A stretch of 64,000 bases of DNA from Paraburkholderia largidicola (GCF_013426895.1 NZ_AP023174.1:62001-126000); one strand, 5' to 3'; counted from the first letter of the stretch, positions 37,250 through 47,165 are shown. Program-made: numbers and translations. Notes: generated by a model not told the origin, from the letters alone.

Positions 37250-38278
37250 TTAATCCGGAATACTACAAGCCGCCCCACCGCTAGCAGCAATCTCACGCGC
37301 CGCCTTGGCGCCTTCGACCTGCAGCAGCGTCGGCAGCGACACACCATTCTTGGCCGCCGTCACTTCGGCAAGAATCGACACAGCGATCTCAGGCGGCGTT
37401 CTGCTGCCGATATAAATCCCAACCGGCCCGTGCAGCCGCGCGAGTTCCGTCTCGCTGAGATCGAACTCCTTGAGCCTTTCGCGCCGCGCCGCGTTATTGC
37501 GCCGCGAGCCCAGCGCGCCGACATAAAACGCAGGCGTTTTCAATGCTTCCATCAGCGCGAGATCGTCGAGCTTCGGATCATGCGTGAGCGCGATCACGGC
37601 GCAACGCTCATCGAGCTTCATATCGAGCACGGTATCGTCGGGCATCGTACGAACGACCTTGGTACCCGGCACGTCCCACTCATCCGTGTACTCTTCGCGT
37701 GGATCGCACACCGTCACCTGATAATCGAGCCCCACCGCGATATTGCACAGATAGCGCGACAGTTGCCCCGCGCCGATCACCAGCATCCGATAACGCGGGC
37801 CGTGTATCGTCAGCAGACGCTTGTCGTTGAAGTCGACGCCATCGGTTGCCTGTGCGGGGCCCAAACGGGCGACGCCCGTTTCCATATCGAGGGTGCGCGC
37901 AACGAGCCGTCCGTCCTCAACGGCATCGCACAGTTCAGCGATGCCGCTCGCCTCCGTCAAAGGCTCCAGCACGAGCTGAATGGTCCCGCCGCAAGGCAAA
38001 CCAAAACGATGCGCCTCTTCGGCCGAAATGCCGTACTTCACCGCTTCGGGCTTCGTCTGCTCGATGCCGCGCTGACGCACGCGATCGATCAGATCGTCTT
38101 CGATACAGCCGCCCGACACCGAGCCGACCACCGCGCCATCTTCGCGCACGACGAGCATCGCGCCTTCGGGACGCGGCGACGAGCCCCACGTCTTCACGAC
38201 CGTCACGAGTAGCGCGCGATGTCCCTGTTCGAGCCAGCGCGCGCTGGACTTCAGGACTTCGAGATCCACGCTGTCCAT
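37250..38278 (-). CDS. xdhC: XdhC/CoxI family molybdenum-enzyme maturation factor
   Basis: This 342-aa protein binds and sulfurates or inserts molybdenum cofactor for xanthine-oxidase-family enzymes. The N-terminal XdhC_CoxI domain (WLEQGHRALLVTVVKTWGSSPRPEGA, GSVSGGCIEDDLI) is followed by a Rossmann XdhC_C domain (MLVIGAGQLSRYLCNIAVGL; FYVGALGSRRN). It is the last gene of the cox-like operon; its start overlaps the end of coxG by 28 bp. It is cytoplasmic. Confidence 0.92.
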   Translation of the reverse strand: MDSVDLEVLKSSARWLEQGHRALLVTVVKTWGSSPRPEGAMLVVREDGAVVGSVSGGCIEDDLIDRVRQRGIEQTKPEAVKYGISAEEAHRFGLPCGGTIQLVLEPLTEASGIAELCDAVEDGRLVARTLDMETGVARLGPAQATDGVDFNDKRLLTIHGPRYRMLVIGAGQLSRYLCNIAVGLDYQVTVCDPREEYTDEWDVPGTKVVRTMPDDTVLDMKLDERCAVIALTHDPKLDDLALMEALKTPAFYVGALGSRRNNAARRERLKEFDLSETELARLHGPVGIYIGSRTPPEIAVSILAEVTAAKNGVSLPTLLQVEGAKAAREIAASGGAACSIPD

Positions 38279-38832
38279 GATTTCTTCCTCTTCGGTTCTT
38301 CGCCACTGCCTTCGGCGGCGGCTTCGCCGTCACCGGCGGGACTGGCAGTGTCGCCTGAATCTTCCGATTCTGCCTGCGCTTCGCCACCGCCGCCCGTCAA
38401 CTGTTCGCCGAAGCGCCTGAAAAATTCACCCGCAAGTTTACGCGCCGCGCCGTCGACGAGCCGCGAGCCGATCTGCGCGAGCTTGCCGCCGACCTGCGCC
38501 GTCGCCGTGTAGGTGAGCTTCGTCGTGTCGTCGCCTTCGGGTTCGAGCGTCACATGGGTCCGCCCTTTACCGAAGCCCGCCGCGCCGCCCTGGCCTTCGA
38601 ATACGATCGTATAGGTGTGAGGCGCGTCGATCTCGGTGAGTTCCATGCGGCCCTTGAAGCGCGCCTTCACTGGTCCAACAGCCGCGCTCAACGCGACGGC
38701 GTACGCGTTTTCGCCGTCCGGTTCGATGCTGTCGCAGCCGGGAATCGACGCACGCAGAATCTCCGTGTCGTTCAGCGCCTCCCATGCGCGCTGCTGCGGC
38801 ACGGGCAGCGTGTAGGTTTCGGTCAGCTCCAT
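38251..38832 (-). CDS. coxG: CoxG-like SRPBCC family protein
   Basis: This 193-aa protein starts MELTETYTLPVPQQRAWEAL, the CoxG/SRPBCC fold (about 1-145), then a low-complexity Glu/Gly/Ala-rich tail ending EEPKRKKSWTAWISKS. In the carbon monoxide dehydrogenase system CoxG recruits the enzyme to the membrane. ATG 38832 was chosen; the open frame runs far upstream but only as a shadow of coxE. It overlaps coxE by 10 bp and xdhC by 28 bp, so the operon is tightly coupled. Confidence 0.88.
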   Translation of the reverse strand: MELTETYTLPVPQQRAWEALNDTEILRASIPGCDSIEPDGENAYAVALSAAVGPVKARFKGRMELTEIDAPHTYTIVFEGQGGAAGFGKGRTHVTLEPEGDDTTKLTYTATAQVGGKLAQIGSRLVDGAARKLAGEFFRRFGEQLTGGGGEAQAESEDSGDTASPAGDGEAAAEGSGEEPKRKKSWTAWISKS

Positions 38833-40064
38833 GACGTCGCTCCTCCAGATATCGCGGCGCGCCCGGCATCGCGGGACACGCGCGTCAATTGCGCGAGATC
38901 GCGGCCGAACGCAGCCAGGCTGTCGAGATTGTGAACCGGCTTGTGCGCGTCGACGAACGGCAGCATCGCCTGCACGCCGCGCGCCTTCGGCGAGAACTCG
39001 CGGTAACGCAACAACGGATTGAGCCACACGATGCGATGCGCGAAGCGCCGCAGGCGGGCCATTTCGGTTTCGAGCACGTCGATGGCTTCGTGATCGAGGC
39101 CGTCGGTGACGAGCAGCACGGTCGCCCTGCCTGTCAGCACTCTGCGTGCCCAACGACGGTTGAATTCGGCGAGCGCCGCGCCGATACGCGTGCCGCCCGA
39201 CCAGTCGACCACCTGATCCGCGAGCGCCGCAATCGCGACATCGGGATCGCGTTCTTTTAACGCACGCGTCGCATTGGTGAGGCGCGTACCGAACAGAAAC
39301 ACCTGCAAGCGTTCGCGCGATTGCAGCAGCGCATGGCAGAAGTACAGCACGGCACGCGAATAGCTGCTCATCGAGCCGGAAATATCGAGCAGCAGCACGA
39401 GCGGTGGCTTGCGCGCGACCACCGCGCGGTACTTCCACACGGTCCAGTCGCCGCCCGCGCGCACCGCATGCCGCGCGCTCGCGCGCAGATCCGCATGCGT
39501 GCCGCGCGACGCCGCTTTCAGCCGACGCGTCGGCTCCATCGCGAGCGGCAGACGCTGCGCGCGAATCAGATGACGCAGCGTGCGCCATTCGTCTGCGGTG
39601 AGCGTGTCGAAATCGCGATGACGCAAACGTTCTTCCGCGCTGAACGTCACGTGCGCGTGCAGTTCGTGACGGTCCTTGTCGGCGGCTTGCCCGGTCTTTT
39701 TGCGCTGCTTCGCGTGATGCGCGGCGAGCGCATCGGCGAGCCGGTTGTTGCGCTTCGGCGGCGGGATGCCGCTCGTCACCTTCGGCAGCAGCAGCGCGCG
39801 CAGCTTGCCTTCCCAATCGGGATCGCGCCAGAAGAGATCGAACGCGGCGTTGAAGAGCTCGCGCTCGTCGGGCGCGCACAGCAGCAACGCGGCGAGCGCC
39901 GCGCGCACGTCGTCGCGCCGGTCGAGATCGATCCAGCGCAATGCTTCGAGCGCGTCGACGGCTTGCGCGGGCGACATCGGCAAGCCCGCGCCGCGCAACA
40001 GCCGCACGAAGTGCACGACGTTGCGCGCGAGCGTCGCTGAGCCGGGATCGCTGACGGGTGTCAT
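38823..40064 (-). CDS. coxE: VWA-domain protein CoxE
   Basis: This 413-aa protein has an all-helical N-terminal part with a Lys/Arg-rich linker (about 105-150) and a C-terminal von Willebrand A domain. The MIDAS DISGSMS starts at 227, with the downstream SGGTRIG threonine and LVTDGLD aspartate. CoxE works with the AAA+ CoxD to mature the Mo-Cu or Mo active site of CO-dehydrogenase-like enzymes. ATG 40064 (MTPVSDPGSA) was chosen; an ATG nine codons upstream is possible. It starts 6 bp after the moxR/coxD gene stops. Confidence 0.9.
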   Translation of the reverse strand: MTPVSDPGSATLARNVVHFVRLLRGAGLPMSPAQAVDALEALRWIDLDRRDDVRAALAALLLCAPDERELFNAAFDLFWRDPDWEGKLRALLLPKVTSGIPPPKRNNRLADALAAHHAKQRKKTGQAADKDRHELHAHVTFSAEERLRHRDFDTLTADEWRTLRHLIRAQRLPLAMEPTRRLKAASRGTHADLRASARHAVRAGGDWTVWKYRAVVARKPPLVLLLDISGSMSSYSRAVLYFCHALLQSRERLQVFLFGTRLTNATRALKERDPDVAIAALADQVVDWSGGTRIGAALAEFNRRWARRVLTGRATVLLVTDGLDHEAIDVLETEMARLRRFAHRIVWLNPLLRYREFSPKARGVQAMLPFVDAHKPVHNLDSLAAFGRDLAQLTRVSRDAGRAAISGGATSWS

Positions 40065-40069
40065 CGACG

Positions 40070-40957
40070 CTACTCCGCTGCCGCGAGACATTGGCGGATC
40101 TGTTCGGCGTCGAATCGCGCGAGGTCGTCCTGATACTTCAGCAGCACGCCGAGCGTGTCCTGAACCGATTGCGGATCGAGTTCGGTGACGGTGAGCGCGG
40201 CGAGCGCGCGGCACCAGTCGATCGTCTCCGCGATGCCCGGCGCCTTGAACAGATCCATGCCGCGCAGCCGATGCACGAAATCGACGGCGCGGCGTTGCAG
40301 CGCTTCGCCCGTTTCGGGCGCGCGCGCGGCGACGATCGCCAGCTCGCGCTCGCGGTCGGGGTAACCGATCCATTGATATAAACAGCGGCGCTTCAACGCG
40401 TCGTGCACTTCACGTGTGCGATTCGACGTCATCACGACGAGCGGCGGATGCTCGGCGCTCACCGTGCCGTACTCGGGTATCGACACCTGGAAGTCCGACA
40501 GCAGTTCGAGCAGGAACGCTTCGAACGGCTCGTCGGCGCGGTCGATTTCGTCGATCAGCAGCACGCGTCGCGCGCCGGGATGATGCTCATCCGGCATGAG
40601 CGCCTGCAGCAGCGGGCGCTTCAATAAAAACTCGCTGCGATACAGCGTGCTGCTGTCGGGCTTCTCGCCGGCCGCTTCGGCGAGCCGCAGCGCCATGATC
40701 TGACGCGGATAGTCCCACTCGTACAACGCGCTCGCCGTATCGAGCCCTTCATAGCATTGCAGCCGCAGCATCGACGTGCCGAGCATGCCCGCCGCCGCTT
40801 TGGCGAGTTCCGTCTTGCCGACGCCCGGCTCGCCTTCGACGAACAGCGGCCGTTCCATGCGCAGCGCGAGAAAGAGCGCCGTCGCCAGTTCGCGGCTCGC
40901 GAAGTAACATTGCGCGGTGAGCTGGGCGAGGGTGTCGTCGATTGAAGCGGGCTGCAT
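40070..40957 (-). CDS. coxD: MoxR/CoxD-type AAA+ ATPase
   Basis: This 295-aa AAA+ protein has Walker A GEPGVGKTE at 42-50, Walker B VLLIDEIDRADEPFEAF, the sensor-1 region VVMTSNRTREVHDALKRRCLYQWIGYP, and the MoxR lid. MoxR-type ATPases pair with VWA proteins to install metals; here the partner is CoxE, directly downstream. ATG 40957 (MQPASIDDTL) follows a good GGAGG ribosome-binding site. Confidence 0.9.
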   Translation of the reverse strand: MQPASIDDTLAQLTAQCYFASRELATALFLALRMERPLFVEGEPGVGKTELAKAAAGMLGTSMLRLQCYEGLDTASALYEWDYPRQIMALRLAEAAGEKPDSSTLYRSEFLLKRPLLQALMPDEHHPGARRVLLIDEIDRADEPFEAFLLELLSDFQVSIPEYGTVSAEHPPLVVMTSNRTREVHDALKRRCLYQWIGYPDRERELAIVAARAPETGEALQRRAVDFVHRLRGMDLFKAPGIAETIDWCRALAALTVTELDPQSVQDTLGVLLKYQDDLARFDAEQIRQCLAAAE

Positions 40958-41079
40958 GGTCCTCCCTGGCCTGTCGGCTTGCATCGCTCGAATACTGAAG
41001 AAGCCGGACAAACCCGATAAACGAAATGGCCCGGACGCGCCGGGCCTCGGGTGCTCAAACGCCTCGCACGCCGCGTCCG

Positions 41080-41877
41080 CTAGCCGTTTGCGGCTCGCAC
41101 CGCGCGCGCCGTCAGCACGGGTATCAGATGAGCGCGATATTCGGCGCTCGCGTGCATGTCGGTGTTGAGGTCGTCCGGTGCGATCGTCACGCCGCGCGCG
41201 GCGGCTTCCGTGAAGTTCGCGGCGAGCGCGTTCTCCATGTCCGTCGCGCGAAACACCGACGCCGCCGCGCCCGTGATCGCGACGCGCACACCGCCCGCTG
41301 TTTTCGCGACGAACACGCCCGTCAACGCGAAGTGCGACGCTGGATTCCTGAACTTCTCGTACGCGGCTTTTTCCGGCACAGGAAACTCGACGGCGACGAT
41401 CAGTTCGTCCGGTTGCAACGCGGTTTCATACATGCCGACGAAGAAATCCGCAGCCGAAATGCGTCGCCGGTCCGTCACGACCGTTCCATCGAGGCCAAGC
41501 ACGGCGGCTGGATAATCCGCCGCAGGATCGTTGTTCGCGATCGATCCGCCGATCGTGCCGAGAGAACGCACCTGCCGGTCGCCGATGTGCCCCGCGAGAA
41601 ATGCGAGCGCGGGCAACACACGCTGCACGTCCGCGTTGTTCGCCACGTCCGCATGACAGACGGCCGCGCCGACCGTCACCTTGGTCGGCTCGACGCGAAT
41701 CTCCTTCAACTGCGGAATGCGCGTGACGTCGATCAGCTTCGACGGTTGGGCGAGACGCAGGCGCATCGTCGGCAACAAGCTTTGTCCGCCCGCCAGATAC
41801 TTCGCGTCGCTGTCGGCGTTCAACACGGCGACGGCGCTCTTCGGATCGGCTGCACGTTGATAGTCGAATGAATACAT
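41080..41877 (-). CDS. coxM: Molybdenum hydroxylase FAD-binding subunit (CoxM-like)
   Basis: This 265-aa medium subunit of a xanthine-oxidase-family enzyme binds FAD and passes electrons from the iron-sulfur subunit. It has the two FAD motifs of the family (KYLAGGQSLLPTMRLRLAQP at about 26-45; GTIGGSIANNDPAAD at about 103-117) and a CO dehydrogenase flavoprotein C-terminal domain. It starts 12 bp after coxL ends. It is about 20 residues shorter than typical CoxM (285-290), but no motif is missing. Confidence 0.92.
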   Translation of the reverse strand: MYSFDYQRAADPKSAVAVLNADSDAKYLAGGQSLLPTMRLRLAQPSKLIDVTRIPQLKEIRVEPTKVTVGAAVCHADVANNADVQRVLPALAFLAGHIGDRQVRSLGTIGGSIANNDPAADYPAAVLGLDGTVVTDRRRISAADFFVGMYETALQPDELIVAVEFPVPEKAAYEKFRNPASHFALTGVFVAKTAGGVRVAITGAAASVFRATDMENALAANFTEAAARGVTIAPDDLNTDMHASAEYRAHLIPVLTARAVRAANG

Positions 41878-41889
41878 GTCGGCCTCCGC

Positions 41890-44277
41890 TCAGGGACGTG
41901 AGTTTTGTGCAGCGTGGATCGCGGACCACACGCGATGCGGCGTGGCCGGCATCTGCAGATCCGTGACGCCGAGCGGCGCGAGCGCATCGATGATCGCGTT
42001 GATCACGGCTGGCGGCGAACCGATTGCGCCCGCTTCGCCGCACCCCTTCACGCCGAGCGGGTTGTGCGTGCACGGCGTGCCCTTCGCGGTTTCGACGGTG
42101 AACGACGGCAGATCGGACGCGTGCGGCATCGCGTAGTCCATGTACGAGCCGGACAGCAACTGGCCGGTGTCCTTGTCGTACACGCAGCGCTCCAGCATCG
42201 CCTGGCCGATGCCCTGGCCAAGACCGCCGTGCACCTGCCCTTCGACGATCATCGGGTTGATCACGTTGCCGAAGTCATCGACGGCCGTGAAGCGCTCGAT
42301 GCGCGTCTCGCCTGTATCCACATCGACTTCGACTTCGCAGATATACGCGCCCGCCGGATAGGTGAAGTTGGTCGGGTCGTAGAACGCGCTTTCGTCGAGG
42401 CCCGGTTCGAGCTTGTCGAGCGGATAGTTGTGCGGCACGTAGGCGGCGAGCGATACGTCGGCGAAGGTCTTCGTGCGGTCCGTGCCCGCGACGCGGAACG
42501 TGCCGTCCTTGAACTCGATGTCGTCCGCCGATGCTTCGAGCAGATGCGCCGCGATCTTCTTCGCTTTCGATTCGATCTTGTCGAGCGCTTTCATGATCGC
42601 CGAGCCGCCGACTGCGATCGAACGCGAGCCGTACGTGCCCATGCCGAACGGAATGCGCCCGGTGTCGCCGTGCACGATATCGATGTTCTCGATCGGTACG
42701 CCAAGGCGGTCGGACACGACTTGCGCGAAGGTCGTCTCGTGGCCCTGACCGTGACTGTGCGAACCGGTGAAGACGGTGACCGAGCCGGTTGGGTGCACGC
42801 GCACTTCGCCTGCTTCGAACAGGCCCGCGCGCGCACCGAGCGCGCCCGCGATGTTCGACGGCGCGAGCCCGCACGCTTCGATGTAGCACGAGTAACCGAG
42901 TCCGCGACGCTTGCCGTTCTTCTCCGATTCCTGTCTGCGCGCGGCGAAGCCTTTGACGTCCGCGAGTTCCATCGCGCGATCGAGGCAGGGTTCGTAGTCG
43001 CCCGTGTCGTAGGTGAGGCCTACGGGCGTGGCATACGGGAAGGTGCGGATGAAATTGCGGCGGCGGATTTCGGCGGGGTCCATGTTCATGTCGCGCGCCG
43101 CGGTTTCGACGAGGCGCTCGACTACGTATGTCGCTTCCGGACGTCCAGCGCCGCGATACGCATCGACGGGCACTGTGTTCGTGAAGACCGCTTTCACTTC
43201 CGCATAGATCGCAGGCGTCGCGTACTGGCCCGCGAGCAGCGTCGCGTACAGGATGGTCGGCACGCTGGAGGCGAAGGTCGACAGATACGCGCCCATGTTC
43301 GCGATCGTGTGCACGCGCATCGCGAGGAACTTGCCGTCGGCATCCATCGCCAGTTCAGCTTTCGTCACGTGATCGCGGCCGTGCGCGTCCGATAGAAACG
43401 CCTCGGAACGTTCGGCCGTCCACTTCACCGGACGGCGGATTTTCTTCGATGCCCACGTCAGCGCGACGTCTTCCGCGTACAGGAAAATCTTCGAGCCGAA
43501 GCCGCCGCCGACATCCGGCGCGACCACGCGCACTTTCGATTCCGGCAGTGACAGCACGAACGCCGCCATCAACAGCCGTTCGACGTGCGGGTTCTGATTG
43601 GCCACATACACGGTGTAGCTGTCGTCCTGCGGCGCATAGCTGGCGTTGACGGCGCGCGGCTCGATCGCGTTCGGAATGAGGCGGTTGTTGACGATGTCGA
43701 GCGTCGTCACATGATGCGCCTTGGCGAACGCGGCATCGGTTGCCGCCTTGTCGCCGTGGCCCCATGTGTAGCAGGTGTTGTCGGGCACTTCGTCGTGGAC
43801 GGCGGGCTGGCCGGCATCGGACGCGTGCGTGGTGTCGATCACGGCGGGCAGTTCGGCGTAATCGACTTCGATCAGTTCGGCGGCATCTTTTGCGGCCTTC
43901 ACCGAATCGGCGATGACGATCGCGACCTGGTCGCCGACATGGCGCACTTTCGTATGCGCAATCACGGGATGCGGCGGTTCGTGCATCGGCTTGCCGTCGA
44001 CGCTGTGGATCAGCCAGCCGCACGGCAGCCCGCCGACGTTTTCAGCGGCGAGATCCGCGCCGGTAAAAATCGCGACGACGCCGGGCGACTGCTTCGCGGC
44101 GGTGGTGTCGATACGTGTGATGCGCGCGTGCGCATGCGGCGAGCGCAGGAAGACGGCGTAGGTCTGACCGGGCAGGACGATGTCGTCGGTGTACTGGCCG
44201 TTGCCGGTGAGGAAGCGATAGTCTTCCTTGCGCTTGACGGGCATGCCCACCATGCGGTGCGAATCGGGTGCGTTCAT
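41890..44277 (-). CDS. coxL: Molybdenum hydroxylase large subunit, form-II CoxL class
   Basis: This 795-aa subunit holds the molybdopterin active site. The diagnostic loop reads AYRGAGR (373-379), the form-II motif, and not the AYxCSFR with the Cu-binding cysteine of true aerobic CO dehydrogenase. The molybdopterin-binding glycine motif GGGFGSK (257-263), GQGHET and the catalytic glutamate Glu748 in [10 protein letters not shown] are present. The protein is therefore a molybdenum hydroxylase of unassigned substrate. It is cytoplasmic, second gene of the operon, 10 bp after coxS. Confidence 0.95.
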   Translation of the reverse strand: MNAPDSHRMVGMPVKRKEDYRFLTGNGQYTDDIVLPGQTYAVFLRSPHAHARITRIDTTAAKQSPGVVAIFTGADLAAENVGGLPCGWLIHSVDGKPMHEPPHPVIAHTKVRHVGDQVAIVIADSVKAAKDAAELIEVDYAELPAVIDTTHASDAGQPAVHDEVPDNTCYTWGHGDKAATDAAFAKAHHVTTLDIVNNRLIPNAIEPRAVNASYAPQDDSYTVYVANQNPHVERLLMAAFVLSLPESKVRVVAPDVGGGFGSKIFLYAEDVALTWASKKIRRPVKWTAERSEAFLSDAHGRDHVTKAELAMDADGKFLAMRVHTIANMGAYLSTFASSVPTILYATLLAGQYATPAIYAEVKAVFTNTVPVDAYRGAGRPEATYVVERLVETAARDMNMDPAEIRRRNFIRTFPYATPVGLTYDTGDYEPCLDRAMELADVKGFAARRQESEKNGKRRGLGYSCYIEACGLAPSNIAGALGARAGLFEAGEVRVHPTGSVTVFTGSHSHGQGHETTFAQVVSDRLGVPIENIDIVHGDTGRIPFGMGTYGSRSIAVGGSAIMKALDKIESKAKKIAAHLLEASADDIEFKDGTFRVAGTDRTKTFADVSLAAYVPHNYPLDKLEPGLDESAFYDPTNFTYPAGAYICEVEVDVDTGETRIERFTAVDDFGNVINPMIVEGQVHGGLGQGIGQAMLERCVYDKDTGQLLSGSYMDYAMPHASDLPSFTVETAKGTPCTHNPLGVKGCGEAGAIGSPPAVINAIIDALAPLGVTDLQMPATPHRVWSAIHAAQNSRP

Positions 44278-44287
44278 GGCGGGCTCC

Positions 44288-44788
44288 TCAGACGGTCGTG
44301 GCGGCTTTCGACGACGCGTCGGCTTGCATGCCGGCTGCGCCTTGAACGACGGCCTTGACGATGTTGTGGTAGCCCGTGCAGCGGCACAGGTTGCCGTCGA
44401 GCTGGCGGCGCACTTCGTCTTCCGTGAGGTTCGGATGGGTGGCGACCAGCGCGGTCGCGCTCATCACCATGCCTGGGGTGCAGAACCCGCACTGCAGGCC
44501 GTGGCACTCGCGGAAAGCGGCTTGCATCGGGTGCAGTTCGCCGTTTTTCGACAGCCCTTCGATCGTGGTGATGTCCTGGCCTTCGGCCTGCACGGCAAGC
44601 ATGTTGCAGGATTTGATCGCGCGGCCGTTCAGATGAACCGTGCACGCGCCGCATTGCGCGGTATCGCAGCCGACGTGCGTTCCTGTCAGCCGCAATTGTT
44701 CTCGTAGAAACTGGACAAGCAGGGTGTGCGGCTCGATGTTCGCGGTAACGGGTGAACCGTTCACCGTCAGACTGATGCTGATCGCCAT
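44288..44788 (-). CDS. coxS: Molybdenum hydroxylase [2Fe-2S] subunit (CoxS-like)
   Basis: The 166-aa small subunit carries two iron-sulfur clusters: the plant-type set Cys41, Cys46, Cys49, Cys61 ([16 protein letters not shown]) and the helical set Cys100, Cys103, Cys135, Cys137 ([15 protein letters not shown]). It is the first gene of the seven-gene operon. ATG 44788 follows AGGAGACAG. The longer frame to 44860 is rejected. Its upstream region is occupied by element E2, so the operon promoter lies between 44789 and about 44990. Confidence 0.95.
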   Translation of the reverse strand: MAISISLTVNGSPVTANIEPHTLLVQFLREQLRLTGTHVGCDTAQCGACTVHLNGRAIKSCNMLAVQAEGQDITTIEGLSKNGELHPMQAAFRECHGLQCGFCTPGMVMSATALVATHPNLTEDEVRRQLDGNLCRCTGYHNIVKAVVQGAAGMQADASSKAATTV

Positions 44789-44990
44789 GAACTGTCTCCT
44801 AGGGGACGCTCTTGTATTGAGCCCCGGGTGGGGCGAGACCGGCTCGGGCCCGCTGTTCACTTGCTACCGCTTGCCTGCTGGAGGGTCCGGTACGGTTGGG
44901 TTTTGTTGTTGTTTTTGTTGTTTGTGTCGAAAAGTAAAACACAAAAAACGGGAGGCGGCTATGGGGGAACTGTGCCTGCGGCGCTTTTTT
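44789..44990. other. Upstream region of the cox-like operon
   Basis: About 200 bp with a T/G-rich tract (44895-44930, TTGTTGTTTTTGTTGTTTG) just outside element E2. It should contain the operon promoter; no specific boxes or operators were recognised. Confidence 0.35.
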
Positions 44991-45746
44991 GGGTTTCGGT
45001 TTTGGTATTTGCTGCGCAGGCGTGTGGTCCGCCTGTGTTTGCGCTGGCATCCGCGTAATGCCTACGTGCTTCAAGCGTTGCCCCTGTGCGGGGCGGCACC
45101 TACTTTTCTTTGCCGCCGCAAAGAAAAGTAGGCAAAAGAAAGCGGCTCACACCGCCAGCCCGTGTTCTTATCCACGGGCCCCGACGTCCCCACGCTTCGC
45201 ACGGCCGCGCACTTGCACAGGTTCGTTGCCAACGCATCGTTTAAACGCCTCACCCACATCAAACACCCGTAAATGAGCTCGCGCCAGCGAACGGTTACGG
45301 CCGCCCAGGTGGCAAACTGTGTGTAGGTTGTCGCGGCGTATAGCCTGGCGCTCTTACACGGTAGAACGCGTGCGCGATCGGTTCGAAGTGAGGCGCGTGG
45401 AGCACTTGGGCCTACACACAGTTTGCCACCTGGGCGGCGGTGGACTGTCTGGCACAGCGTGCTGCAGTGCGGGAGCGTGAAGCGGGTGAGGCGCTCATTT
45501 AGAGCGCTGGCAACGAGCGTGGGTCACGTGGTTGCCGTGTGAAGCGTAAGACCGTTTGGGGGCCCTCAGGCAAATACAAGAACTGGCGGTGTTAGCCGCT
45601 TTCTTTTGCCTACTTTTCTTTGCGGCGGCAAAGAAAAGTAGGTGCCGCCCCGCACAGGGGCGACGCTTGAAGCACGCTAACAAGGCGCGGATGCCAGCGA
45701 CCTGCGTGGCAAACCAAACCAAACCAAAACAAACAAAACAAAACCC
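44991..45746. repeat. Long palindromic dispersed element, copy E2 (intact, inverted relative to E1)
   Basis: The 756-bp non-coding copy aligns end to end with E1 after reverse complementation. Terminal hairpins CCTACTTTTCTTTG-6 nt-CAAAGAAAAGTAGG lie at 45099-45132 and 45609-45642. The inner 24-bp inverted repeat lies at 45301-45324 and 45414-45437 around an 89-nt centre. The left end carries GGTTTCGGTTTTGG and the right end an A/C tract (ACCAAACCAAAACAAAC). Arms include GGCATCCGCG and GCCCCTGTGCGGGGC. Short open frames inside are chance ORFs. It sits between coxS and the permease gene. Confidence 0.85.
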
Positions 45747-45767
45747 AGCCGCACCGCGAGAAAAACC

Positions 45768-47165
45768 TTACCGCCCGCCGTGGGCGAGTTTGGAATGCCT
45801 CCGCGAGTACCCAAAATAAACAACCATCCCAACCAAAAGCCAGATCACAAACGCAATCCACGTAACCTTACTGAGATTCAGCATCAAAAACAGACAGGAA
45901 GCGACAGCAAGAACAGGCACAACCGGCACGCCAGGACACGTAAAAGCGCGAGGCAGATCAGGATGCGTGCGCCGCAGCACAAGCACAGCGATGGACACCA
46001 TCGAAAACGCCGCCAGCGTCCCGATATTGATCAGCTCAGCAAGCACATTCAACGGAACAAGCGCGCCGATCAAACCAAACACAATCCCAACCAGCCACGT
46101 GGTAGCAAACGGCGTAGCAAACCGCGGATGCACCTTCGACAGCGCCGCAGGCAACAACCCATCCCGCGACATCGCGAAGATCACCCGCGTCTGGCCGTAG
46201 GCCATCACCAGAATCACGGTCAGCATCCCAAGCACCGCGCCGAGATCGATAAAACCGGCAACCCAGTTTTGCCCCGCCACCTGCAGCGCATACGAAACCG
46301 GATGCGAAATATTCGCGAACTGCGCCGACGGCACGATCCCCGTCACGACGGCCGCCACGGCGACATACAACACCGCACAAACACCGAGCGACGCAATGAT
46401 CCCGATCGGCAGGTCGCGCTTCGGGTCCTTCACTTCTTCAGCCGCCGACGACACCGAATCGAAGCCAATAAACGCAAAGAACATCACAGCCGCCGCGCCG
46501 AACACGCCGCCCATGCCGTTCGGCATGAACGGATGCCAGTTCTCCGGCTTGACATGAAACACGCCGACGACGATCACCAGCAGCACCACCGTCACCTTGA
46601 TCGCGACCATCAGATTGTTCACGCGCGTCGATTCGCGTACGCCGACGGACAGCAGCGTCGTGATCGCCATCATCACGAGAAACGCGGGCAGGTTGAACAG
46701 CGTCTCGTGGCCGGGCAGCGCGCCAGGCGCGGCCATCAGTGCGACGGGCAGCGCAACGCCGAAGCCCGACAGCAGCGACTGCAAATAGCCAGACCAGCCC
46801 ACCGACACCGCCGAAGTCGCAAGCCCGTACTCGAGCATCAGATCCCAGCCGATGATCCACGCGGCCAGTTCGCCGAGCGTCGCGTACGAATAGGTGTAGA
46901 TCGAGCCGGCGACGGGAATCGTCGAGGCGAATTCCGCGTACGCGAGCGCCGCGAAGCCGCACGCAACGGCGGCGATCAGAAACGACAGCATCAGCGCCGG
47001 GCCGGCCTGCACCGCGCCCGTGCCCGTCAGCACGAAGATGCCGGTGCCGATGATGGCGCCGACGCCGAGAAAGGTGAGATCGAGCGCGCCGAGCGCTTTC
47101 TTCAGGCCAGCAGCCTGCGCGCCGGCGATCATGTGCTCGACGTTCTTTTTGCGAAAGAGGGACAT
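45768..47165 (-). CDS. Amino acid permease (APC family, cationic amino acid type)
   Basis: This 465-aa inner-membrane transporter has twelve hydrophobic segments. Helix 1 carries the APC signature GVGAIIGTGIFVLTG (about 35-49), and the VMFFAFIGFDSVSSAAEEVKDPKRDLP segment (helix 6 and loop) is characteristic of the CAT/YhdG branch. Probable substrates are cationic or small neutral amino acids; this is inferred. ATG 47165 (MSLFRKKNVEHM) follows AGGAGACCC. The 3' end abuts element E2. Confidence 0.88.
   Translation of the reverse strand: MSLFRKKNVEHMIAGAQAAGLKKALGALDLTFLGVGAIIGTGIFVLTGTGAVQAGPALMLSFLIAAVACGFAALAYAEFASTIPVAGSIYTYSYATLGELAAWIIGWDLMLEYGLATSAVSVGWSGYLQSLLSGFGVALPVALMAAPGALPGHETLFNLPAFLVMMAITTLLSVGVRESTRVNNLMVAIKVTVVLLVIVVGVFHVKPENWHPFMPNGMGGVFGAAAVMFFAFIGFDSVSSAAEEVKDPKRDLPIGIIASLGVCAVLYVAVAAVVTGIVPSAQFANISHPVSYALQVAGQNWVAGFIDLGAVLGMLTVILVMAYGQTRVIFAMSRDGLLPAALSKVHPRFATPFATTWLVGIVFGLIGALVPLNVLAELINIGTLAAFSMVSIAVLVLRRTHPDLPRAFTCPGVPVVPVLAVASCLFLMLNLSKVTWIAFVIWLLVGMVVYFGYSRRHSKLAHGGR

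Noticed and set aside
37014..37253. A 79-codon ORF between the PepSY gene and xdhC
   Set aside because: Low-quality start and basic, unstructured product; most likely chance in a 287-bp gap.
41905..43395. A 496-codon plus-strand ORF opposite coxL
   Set aside because: It is an antisense shadow of an intact, motif-complete coxL.
41890..44277. Form-I (true) carbon monoxide dehydrogenase large subunit
   Set aside because: The active-site loop reads AYRGAGR and lacks the cysteine that binds copper in form I.
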